Shown here: in pieces, positions 8,401 to 13,461 of the stretch
Numbering within the stretch: the stretch's first letter is position 1
How the letters are laid out: each line of letters opens with the position of its first letter
NCBI GenBank assembly: GCA_900545935.1
Contig: URAP01000036.1
Span: 1-16,329 of the forward strand
Source: an uncultured Eubacteriales bacterium
GTDB lineage: Bacteria; Bacillota; Clostridia; Oscillospirales; CAG-272
Direction of reading: 5' to 3'
DNA length: 16,329 bases
The notes under the pieces: generated by a model
Database searches by the model: none
What the model was told of the DNA's origin: nothing
What the model saw: only the letters and a program-made list of their open reading frames with translations
Made by a program: the position numbers and the translations under genes

Positions 8401-8812
8401 GTATTCGCATACCCCGCTCCGCGGCGGCGCAAGGCAGCCCGGTATGACAGGTCAGGTCAAGGAGGAGATAATCACCCGCTTTGCCGAGCTCGGCGTTCTG
8501 CCTGAGGACGGCAGACTGACATTTGACCCGTCGATCGTTCAGCCTGAGGAATTCCTCACCGAGCCCGACACCTTCCGCTTTGTCCGCACGAGCGGCGAGA
8601 GCGAGGAGCTTTCGCTTGAGCCCGGAACGCTCGGCTTCACTGTCTGCCAGACCCCCGTCATTTACCGCAGCGGCATGAGCGGAACAAAGATTTTCTACTC
8701 CGACGGCACAAATAAGCAGCTCTTGTCTACCGCACTCGGCAGCGAGGACAGCCATGACATATTCGGCAGGAGCGGCAGGATAGTCCGCGTAGAGGTCGGA
8801 ACCGAAGCATAA
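5441..8812 (+). CDS. Large GH94-clan-like (alpha/alpha)6-barrel protein, putative glycoside phosphorylase or hydrolase
   Basis: 1123 residues, no signal peptide, so cytosolic. It resembles the broad cellobiose-phosphorylase group (COG3459-like; GH94, GH149 and GH161 relatives), which splits beta-glycosidic bonds with phosphate, but I cannot assign a CAZy family. The beta-rich N-terminal third (to about residue 300) contains GGREYYEIDEYDRLEPF and AGRKN...FPYQTEDRLYH. The helical catalytic region follows, with EGNWRDIFQNWEAMFMSFP, GYWGDHQIVYLCRLLEEL, NTRRPEWNDANNAIVGYGL (W628-N629-D630, the equivalent of the GH94 WND segment that carries the catalytic acid), SIYWHQNSKL, and DDWGAFPQDAYSHTP. GGAGG lies 9 bases before the chosen ATG. 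It stands alone, with no sugar transporter next to it. The substrate is unknown; polysaccharide or oligoglucan turnover is a guess from fold only. Confidence 0.8.
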   Translation: MEKKTSGGYVNIGGREYYEIDEYDRLEPFLYTLAASNDIWFYLASSGAVTAGRKNAEQAYFPYQTEDRLYHCTDTGSVTLIRVTRGGKSAVWEPFSTSPLRDLSVHRKIAKSVLGDEVIITEENPALGMTFTMKWCSCERYGIVRSAEIRNDGEPASVEVLDGLRNILPYGVRSEFQLAWPCLGDAYKATEQVGENTAVFSLTSAINDLPEPEEALRANVAWCIAPFEKQLLLSERAIEAFMRGEDAQAGAAYGERGCFLLRFEYTAASGSSRAWKTVSDVGLGQDGIARIAAGISESELETEILRSREELRSIIARADGLQCTGNRASTYHHMSNVMFNNMRGGLFMNGYDVSVDDFIGFLRSHNRPLADEKSEAVRAALGEHCTAAHLHEFGAQSGDPDLHRLTAEYLPISFSRRHGDPSRPWNRFNIILKNEDGTPRTYYEGNWRDIFQNWEAMFMSFPEYLPSVISVFLDSSSPDGYNPYRVTRDGIDWEVAEPGNPNSSQGYWGDHQIVYLCRLLEELSRYDRAALDTLMASDCFTYADIPYRIADFDRMISDPKDTIELDAEKNRRLRAESAELGGDYRLLRIGGRTYTATFAEKLSIPIAAKLSYLVLGGGVWMNTRRPEWNDANNAIVGYGLSVVTTAQLRRHLALCRELFAEHLGESFVITEEVCTWLRDLTDLLERYIPLAERELTPALRYDALRSTAEAFDRYKSVVYAGGFSGRRTEMGYAELCKLFELGIRGCDLTLAACRTDDGLFHSYNLLHRSGESIEISRLFPMLEGQVAVLGSGYLSAEESRRLIRAMYASPLYSERNRTFYLYPIRMSTPFTERGILGEDEISESALLTRLLSDGNTDIVVRCADGIVRFAPAMISAAKLNAALSALPAEYRSAAEGEREALLALYERHFRHYEFTGRSQIMYGYEGIGSIYWHQNSKLLVSIQEAYLAAHRSGDGAENALRDEYYLARSGLGFCKEPDDWGAFPQDAYSHTPLRGGARQPGMTGQVKEEIITRFAELGVLPEDGRLTFDPSIVQPEEFLTEPDTFRFVRTSGESEELSLEPGTLGFTVCQTPVIYRSGMSGTKIFYSDGTNKQLLSTALGSEDSHDIFGRSGRIVRVEVGTEA

Positions 8813-8821
8813 AAGCAAGAC

Positions 8822-8856
8822 GCTCATTGCTAATTGCTAATTGCTCATTGCTGATT
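8822..8856. repeat. Five tandem heptamers GCTNATT
   Basis: Exactly five consecutive 7-base units: GCTCATT, GCTAATT, GCTAATT, GCTCATT, GCTGATT, placed 10 bases after the stop of the GH94-like gene and 15 bases before the terminator. The variable base is always position 4. This resembles the short heptameric tandem repeats found between genes in many bacteria. Confidence 0.85.
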
Positions 8857-8871
8857 AAAACAGCATACATT

Positions 8872-8912
8872 AAAAATCCCACCCGCATCTCTTCGATGAG
8901 GGTGGGATTTTT
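8872..8912. terminator. Bidirectional intrinsic terminator
   Basis: AAAAATCCCACCC and GGGTGGGATTTTT form a perfect 13-pair stem, with an inner CATC/GATG extension. A and T runs flank both sides, so it serves the plus-strand GH94-like gene and the convergent pheA (stop at 8945). Confidence 0.93.
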
Positions 8913-8944
8913 ATAATGTCGGCAGTGACGTTTAAAAATTAAAT

Positions 8945-10063
8945 TCAAATTATGCTGCTTGCGCCGAGGCGTATATCATCCGAATAATGCCCTACGACCT
9001 TGAGCACGCGGCAGTGCTGACGCAGCTCGGATATCATGCGGCGGCCGTTCTCGGATTCCTCGTCGCCCTCCGCCTCGACATAAAAGTAGTACTCCCATGC
9101 CGGCTCCTTTATCGGGCGGCTGCGGATGACCTTCATGTTAAAGCCGTAAGAGCTGATAACATTTATCGCGCTCGCAAGAGCGCCCGGCACGTTCTGCAAT
9201 ATGAACATCAGCAGGAAGCGGCTGCGGTCGCGGTGATCCTCGTCGATATTCGGGGTACGCGAAAATACGGCAAAGCGGGTCGTGTTGTCTCCGCTCTCGT
9301 TGATATCATGATCAAGCACCTCAAGCCCGTAGAGCTTTGCCGTTTCCGCGCTTGCGATAGCGGCAACGGTCGGGTCTCCGCCCTCTGCGACGCGCTGCGC
9401 AGCGACGGCGGTATTAGTCTCCTGAATGCACTCATAGCCGTGCGCCTGAATATACGGTGCGCACTGGTGCAGCGCCTGCGGATGGCTGACGACCTTTTTC
9501 ACGCCGCTCGGCGTTGCACCGCGCAGACCGAGCAGATTGTGCTTGACGCGCAGCGAATAGACACCGCCGATGTACAGCGTTCCCGAGAACATCAGCTCGA
9601 TGACCTGACCGACCTCACCGGCGTAGCTGTTCTCTATCGGCAGAACGGCGCAGTCACATTCCCCGCGCTCGACGGCGGTATAGGATGCGGCAAAATCCGG
9701 ATAAGACACCATCTCCCCATCGGGGAAAATGCGGCTGGCGGCAATATTTGCGAACGCGCCCTTAACTCCCGTATACGCTACGCGCACGCCCTGCATTATC
9801 CGACGGTGATACTTTTCGGATGCCGACAGTGCACCCTGAAAAAAACTCATATAGTACGGGCGCTTCTCCGCGTCGGTAATAACGGCAGAGAGCTCCTGCG
9901 CACGCTCGCCCCCGTCGGGCTCGGCAGGTACCGGTATTCCGTGCTCGCGGCGATATTCGGCTATCACCTTGATAGCGTCAAGTCGGCGCTCGAATGCTGC
10001 GGCAAGTGCCTTATCGCTCTCCTCCACCTCATGCAGAGCCTGCGTTATCATTTCGCTGTTCAT
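8945..10063 (-). CDS. pheA: Chorismate mutase-like / prephenate dehydratase fusion with ACT domain (P-protein)
   Basis: 372 residues, cytosolic, phenylalanine biosynthesis. An AroQ-type chorismate mutase-like domain (about 1-90) is fused to prephenate dehydratase (about 93-270), which turns prephenate into phenylpyruvate, and to a Phe-sensing ACT domain (about 280-360). Dehydratase landmarks are RVAYTGVKGAFA, LPIENSYAGEVGQV (142-154), SHPQALHQC (193-201) and NTTRF (catalytic T262). The ACT domain has PGAL (293-296) and IRSRP (313-317), a variant of the ESRP Phe-binding motif. In the mutase domain several active-site positions appear altered (see findings), so that activity is uncertain. The ribosome site AGAGGG lies about 8 bases before the ATG. 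The gene is alone, behind a Phe-rich leader peptide and terminator that should couple its expression to the charging of tRNA-Phe. Confidence 0.94.
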   Translation of the reverse strand: MNSEMITQALHEVEESDKALAAAFERRLDAIKVIAEYRREHGIPVPAEPDGGERAQELSAVITDAEKRPYYMSFFQGALSASEKYHRRIMQGVRVAYTGVKGAFANIAASRIFPDGEMVSYPDFAASYTAVERGECDCAVLPIENSYAGEVGQVIELMFSGTLYIGGVYSLRVKHNLLGLRGATPSGVKKVVSHPQALHQCAPYIQAHGYECIQETNTAVAAQRVAEGGDPTVAAIASAETAKLYGLEVLDHDINESGDNTTRFAVFSRTPNIDEDHRDRSRFLLMFILQNVPGALASAINVISSYGFNMKVIRSRPIKEPAWEYYFYVEAEGDEESENGRRMISELRQHCRVLKVVGHYSDDIRLGASSII

Positions 10064-10153
10064 CTCGTCTACCCTCTCTCATTCGTTTTACGGCAGCGCC
10101 GCACAGACGGCTGTAAACCTTCAACATGCCTGCGCTGCACCTCACGTGCAAAT

Positions 10154-10186
10154 AAAAAATCGGCTCCGTCCGACGACAGAGCCGAT
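10154..10186 (-). terminator. Attenuator terminator upstream of pheA
   Basis: Minus strand: ATCGGCTC (10179-10186) pairs with GAGCCGAT (10159-10166), with an inner GTC/GAC pairing possible, followed by a run of T (10154-10159). It sits between the leader-peptide stop (10203) and the pheA start (10063), the position of a classical attenuator. Confidence 0.9.
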
Positions 10187-10210
10187 GATACTATGATCAC
10201 GGTTATCCGT
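10182..10210 (-). promoter_or_regulatory. Antiterminator and protector hairpins of the pheA attenuator
   Basis: Minus strand: CCGTGAT (10196-10202) can pair with ATCATCGG (10182-10189, one bulged T) around a 6-base loop. This antiterminator uses five bases of the terminator's 5' arm. The same CCGT (10199-10202) can instead pair with ACGG (10207-10210), leaving the leader's stop codon in the loop. The three structures exclude one another, as in enteric attenuators. Folding was done by eye, without energies. Confidence 0.65.
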
Positions 10211-10283
10211 TTTCGGACGCAGAAAAAGCGGGGCGGTTAAATCGTCCCGAAAATATAAAGAAACGTACGCTGCGCTCTCTCAT
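10203..10283 (-). CDS. Phe-rich leader peptide of pheA (26 residues)
   Basis: A short reading frame between the pheA promoter and the attenuator terminator: ATG at 10283, TAA at 10203, with GGAGG 7 bases before the ATG. The peptide starts MRERSVRFFIFSGRF and has Phe at 8, 9, 11, 15 and 20 (five of 26). Inferred mechanism: with low Phe-tRNA the ribosome stalls on a Phe codon, the antiterminator at 10182-10202 forms and pheA is read; with enough Phe it reaches the stop codon, covers 10196-10202, and the terminator forms. The ribosome site, the stop just before the terminator, the matching amino acid and the target gene all agree. The peptide itself is probably functionless after synthesis. Confidence 0.85.
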   Translation of the reverse strand: MRERSVRFFIFSGRFNRPAFSASENG

Positions 10284-10297
10284 TTTCTGCCTCCGTC

Positions 10298-10322
10298 GGA
10301 CGGCCATGCACTGTCGCCGTCC
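10298..10322 (-). promoter_or_regulatory. 5' hairpin of the pheA leader
   Basis: Minus strand: GGACGGC (10316-10322) and GCCGTCC (10298-10304) form a 7-pair stem right after the transcription start and just before the leader's ribosome site. CCGTCCGA here is also complementary to TCGGACGG in the terminator loop, so a long-range contact is possible. Its role is unknown. Confidence 0.5.
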
Positions 10323-10333
10323 TGCTACGGTTT

Positions 10334-10362
10334 AGTATAGCACAGCCGCAGACAAAATGCAA
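10334..10362 (-). promoter_or_regulatory. Sigma-A promoter of the pheA leader operon
   Basis: Minus strand: -35 TTGCAT (10357-10362), 17-base spacer, -10 TATACT (10334-10339). The expected start, near 10327, gives a leader of about 264 bases before pheA. Confidence 0.85.
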
Positions 10363-10465
10363 GATAATTTTTTGCTCGCCGCGTTTTTCCTGCGCGTTAT
10401 GATTCTTCCGATACTTGTTTTCGGTCGTTTTTCAGCTGCTTTCGCGCCGCGCATGCTTATCGCTC

Positions 10466-10494
10466 TTGACAAATCGGCGGGAATCAAATAGAAT
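10466..10494 (+). promoter_or_regulatory. Sigma-A promoter of the methyltransferase-like gene
   Basis: -35 TTGACA (10466-10471), 17-base spacer, -10 TAGAAT (10489-10494), about 30 bases before the start codon and divergent from the pheA promoter. The ~100 bases between the two promoters show no clear operator. Confidence 0.9.
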
Positions 10495-10525
10495 ATCATA
10501 GAAAAAAAGAAACGGGAGAGACGGC

Positions 10526-11461
10526 ATGACAAAGGATGAATCACTCGCACTGACAGCGGAGATAGCCGGGAGGATATGCAGCGGTAGTCTGACGGTGGAA
10601 TACTCGGACGACGAGGCAGAGCAGGCGCGCCGCGCCGCACCGACCGAGCGGCTGCGCAGACTGCGGGCGGCGGGGCTGCTCGAATACTCGGGCAGCGCGC
10701 CGACGCGGGAGGAATGGGAGCGCTACTATGTTACCGACGCGCTGTGCAGGGAGCTCTCGCTGTATGACAGAGCGAGCGGCGACTATCTGCGCGAGCTGTT
10801 TGCCGAGGCGCGGAGGTTCACCCCGCGGCAGCTGTATTCCGACCCGTATATGCTCGATCTGAGCATACCGCTCGCGGAGCTCGGGCGGTTCTCGCTGCGC
10901 TATTCGGGCTACGGCAGAGGCGAGATATTTCAGCGCGACATGCCGCAGCTCGGCGCGGATATCGTCGTTCCGAGGCTCGGTTTTTTTACCGAGGAGGTCG
11001 TCTTTCCCGCCGTTTATGAAGGCGTAATACCGTGGGTCAGCGTCTGCCCGTCGGAGATAGTTTCGATGCGCCCGCAGATAGCGGCGGCGCACGGCAGAGT
11101 GCTCGTGCTCGGTCTCGGGCTCGGCTATTATGCATATCTTGCGTCGCTCTCGGAGAACGTCGAGCATGTGACCGTAATTGAGCTGCAGAGCGAGATAGTG
11201 CAGCTGTTCTCGGAGAACATACTGCCGCAGATGCGCACGCGGGAAAAGATAGACATAGTTACGGCGGATGCGATAGAATATCTCGCGTCACTGCGCGGCG
11301 ACGAATACGATTTCTGCTTTGCCGACATATGGGAAGGGCTCGCAGACGGCGCACCGCTGTATATAAAGATAAAGGAGCAGGAGGCGCGGCTCGGGGGAAT
11401 TGAATTCACCTACTGGATAGAAGATCAGCTGCGCGAATATCTGAGCGAAACGGAGGAATAA
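10526..11461 (+). CDS. Rossmann-fold protein, spermidine-synthase / class I methyltransferase-like
   Basis: 311 residues, cytosolic, not recognised at the level of a named gene. The C-terminal half has a class I nucleotide-binding fold: RVLVLGLGLGYYA (191-203, glycine-rich motif I), an acidic residue ending strand 2 in VTVIELQSE (E219), DIVTADAIEYL (243-253, D248 as motif III), and DFCFADIWEG (262-271, strand 4). This arrangement resembles spermidine synthase-like proteins and SAM methyltransferases. The N-terminal ~165 residues are charged and helix-rich, with no motif I know. A GGGAGAG ribosome site lies before the ATG. It has its own promoter and terminator. Substrate and reaction are unknown; a non-catalytic role is also possible. 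Confidence 0.85.
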   Translation: MTKDESLALTAEIAGRICSGSLTVEYSDDEAEQARRAAPTERLRRLRAAGLLEYSGSAPTREEWERYYVTDALCRELSLYDRASGDYLRELFAEARRFTPRQLYSDPYMLDLSIPLAELGRFSLRYSGYGRGEIFQRDMPQLGADIVVPRLGFFTEEVVFPAVYEGVIPWVSVCPSEIVSMRPQIAAAHGRVLVLGLGLGYYAYLASLSENVEHVTVIELQSEIVQLFSENILPQMRTREKIDIVTADAIEYLASLRGDEYDFCFADIWEGLADGAPLYIKIKEQEARLGGIEFTYWIEDQLREYLSETEE

Positions 11462-11522
11462 TACCGACTCGACGCAGCAAAAAGCATCGCTGCGATCGGC
11501 TGCCGACTCAACAAAATAATAA

Positions 11523-11541
11523 TGCCGCTCTTCGGGCGGCA
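11523..11541 (-). terminator. Possible terminator for the sensor-kinase operon
   Basis: Minus strand: TGCCGC-(7-base loop)-GCGGCA followed by ATTATTATTTTG. The stem is only 6 pairs, the T-run is interrupted, and it lies about 170 bases after the kinase stop codon, so this is tentative. Confidence 0.45.
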
Positions 11542-11550
11542 AAATAAAAG

Positions 11551-11593
11551 CAGTCGCACGGGTGCAATCGTAAGCACCTGCGCGGCTGTTTTT
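11551..11593 (+). terminator. Intrinsic terminator of the methyltransferase-like gene
   Basis: CAGTCGC (11551-11557) and GCGGCTG (11582-11588) enclose a GGGTGC/GCACC inner stem, with small internal loops, followed by TTTTT (11589-11593). An A-rich run precedes it, so it may also work in the other direction. The rest of 11462-11714 holds only weak short frames that look noncoding. Confidence 0.7.
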
Positions 11594-11714
11594 CTGTGCG
11601 ATCTTTCTATGCGGCGGTTGCGGCTGTGTGCCTGCAAATTGTCTATGCGTTTTTTCCTCGCCCGCATGTTTTACGGTTTTCTCACACGCAGCGGGTCGTC
11701 TGCGGGCATCGGCT

Positions 11715-12740
11715 TCAGCCGTTCCCCGCTCTGCCGCCCGAGAGGTCAAGAATAAAGCGGCTGCCTTCTCCCGGTGTGCTCTCTGCGCGGAGCGGTATCG
11801 ACAGCATATCCGCCGCGCGGCGGCAGAGATAGAGCCCGAGACCGCTCGAGCGCTTTTCGAGTCTGCCGTTCTCGCCCGTATACCCGCGCTCGAATATTCG
11901 CGGCAGATCCTGCGGCGCGATGCCGATGCCCGTATCGGAGATGCAGAGCAGCCCGGACGATTCGACGGTTATGCCGACCGCGCCCGACGGCGTGTACTTT
12001 ATCGCATTTGAGAGCAGCTGGTCTATTATGACAGAGAGCCACTTTTTATCGGTAATTACGGTAAGGTCGGTGCCGTCGTAGTTGAGCGCGAGCCGCTTTG
12101 CAACGAACTGCGGCGCAAATTTTCGCACCGAGGCGCGCAGTATCGGGTCGAGCGCATATTCGGCTATTACAAGGTCGTTTGCCTCGGAGTCGAGCCGCGC
12201 GTATTGCAGCACCATATCGACATACTGCTCTATGCGAAACAGCTCGCCGAGAACGGCGCGATGCTCGGGCGTATCGTCGTCGTGCACGGTCATTCTGATA
12301 ACGGCGATGGGTGTTTTTATCTGATGCACCCATGCGGTATAGTAGTCGTTCATTTCGGTCTTTACGCGGTGCAGCTCGGCGGAAAGCTCGGCGGCGCGGT
12401 CGCGCCGATGTATAAGCTCCTCCGTATAATCCTCCTCGCAGAGCGTACGCGGCGGCTGCGGCACAGCCGACTCGGAGCGTAGGCGGATAAGCTCCTGCTG
12501 ACGGTGCTCCGCAGTCCTCAGCTCCGTCGCGACGACGGCTATCGTATAGACAAAAAGCGCGGCGAGCGCGAGCATTCCGAGATAGATAAGCACCTCTGGG
12601 TCGACCGCATATAAAGCGAAAAGAGCATATGCAGCTGCGGCATATGCGAGAGTGAACAGATAAAGCGGCAGACAGCGCCGCAGGGCATCACGCAGCGCGC
12701 GACGCCCCCGACCTGTATTCTTCTTGTTATTTGCATTCAT
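11715..12740 (-). CDS. Sensor histidine kinase, BceS-like (intramembrane-sensing)
   Basis: 341 residues. Two membrane segments (about 25-46 and 50-71) are separated by only a few residues, so there is no real extracellular sensor domain; this is the layout of intramembrane-sensing kinases such as BceS that read the state of their ABC transporter. The H-box is YTAWVHQIKTPIAVIRM (phosphorylated H139), close to the BceS consensus. ATPase motifs: N-box LLSNAIKYTP (N245), G1 DTGIGI (269-274), F-box near IFERGYTG, G2 GLGL (300-303). The ATG overlaps the regulator's stop codon as ATGA, so the two are translationally coupled. The likely trigger, by family, is a cell-wall-acting peptide such as bacitracin or a lantibiotic; the specific signal cannot be read here. 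Confidence 0.92.
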   Translation of the reverse strand: MNANNKKNTGRGRRALRDALRRCLPLYLFTLAYAAAAYALFALYAVDPEVLIYLGMLALAALFVYTIAVVATELRTAEHRQQELIRLRSESAVPQPPRTLCEEDYTEELIHRRDRAAELSAELHRVKTEMNDYYTAWVHQIKTPIAVIRMTVHDDDTPEHRAVLGELFRIEQYVDMVLQYARLDSEANDLVIAEYALDPILRASVRKFAPQFVAKRLALNYDGTDLTVITDKKWLSVIIDQLLSNAIKYTPSGAVGITVESSGLLCISDTGIGIAPQDLPRIFERGYTGENGRLEKRSSGLGLYLCRRAADMLSIPLRAESTPGEGSRFILDLSGGRAGNG

Positions 12741-13408
12741 CTGAGAATATACCCCTCTCCCGGCTTTGTTGCGATTATGCCGCCGAGCCCGACGCCCTCG
12801 AGCTTTTTGCGCAGCCGCGCGACATTCACCGTCAGCGTGTTTTCCTCAACATAGCAGTCACTCTGCCACAGCACGGTCATCAGCCGCTCGCGGCTCACCG
12901 TTTTGTCGCGGTTTTCGAGCAGCGTGCGCAGTATACGGAACTCGTTTTTTGTCAGCTCGAGCCGCTGACCGCCGCACTCGAGCGTGCCCGACGATAGGTC
13001 GAGCAGCGCCCCGTGACATTCGAGCGCCTGACAGGGCTCACCGAGCTCGTAGGTACGCCGCAGCAGTGCCTGCAGCTTGGCTGTCAGCACCATGGGATCG
13101 ACCGGCTTCGGTATAAAATCGTCGCCGCCCATGTTCATCGCCATCACGATATTCATATTGTCGGAGGCGGAGGAGATGAATACTATCGGCACGCTCGAGA
13201 GCTTTCTGATCTCGGTGCACCAATGATAGCCGTCATAGAAAGGAAGCATAATATCGAGCAGCACAAGCTGCGGGCGCGCCTCGGCAAATTCGGCGCTCAC
13301 GCGCCGAAAATCGCGCACGGTTATCACCTCATTACCCCAGCTCTCGAGCTGTCTCGAGATAGCCTCGGCGAGTGCATGGTCATCCTCTGCGAGAAATATT
13401 CGATACAT
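12737..13408 (-). CDS. OmpR/PhoB-family response regulator, BceR-like
   Basis: 223 residues, cytosolic DNA-binding regulator. The receiver domain (1-115) has acidic pair D9-D10, phospho-acceptor D52 in LVLLDIMLP, S79 and K101 in FIPKPVDP. The winged-helix domain (about 125-223) has LTKNEFRILRTLLENRDKTVSRERL, a WQSD segment, and ENTLTVNVARLRKKLE followed by the GYILR end typical of the OmpR family. AAGGAAG lies about 8 bases before the ATG. It lies 53 bases after the permease gene and overlaps the kinase gene, so it is the partner of that kinase and probably controls the linked transporter. The gap before it shows no clear promoter. Confidence 0.94.
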   Translation of the reverse strand: MYRIFLAEDDHALAEAISRQLESWGNEVITVRDFRRVSAEFAEARPQLVLLDIMLPFYDGYHWCTEIRKLSSVPIVFISSASDNMNIVMAMNMGGDDFIPKPVDPMVLTAKLQALLRRTYELGEPCQALECHGALLDLSSGTLECGGQRLELTKNEFRILRTLLENRDKTVSRERLMTVLWQSDCYVEENTLTVNVARLRKKLEGVGLGGIIATKPGEGYILR

Positions 13409-13461
13409 GGCTTTCTTCCTTTCTTATGCTCATGAGTCAGGCGCTAATGAGCGGTGCTCGG

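Noticed and set aside
8987..10240. Plus-strand open frame of 417 codons opposite pheA and its leader
   Set aside because: It mirrors pheA on the other strand, has no family resemblance, and GC-rich wobble positions in pheA remove stops. pheA has full catalytic motifs, a ribosome site and a promoter.
10064..10330. T-box leader upstream of pheA
   Set aside because: I could not find the conserved AGGGUGGNACCGCG-type T-box sequence; the Phe-rich frame plus competing hairpins explains the region better.
11594..11714. Short frames on both strands between the methyltransferase-like gene and the kinase
   Set aside because: No ribosome sites, no motifs, and they overlap terminators or gene ends; treated as noncoding.
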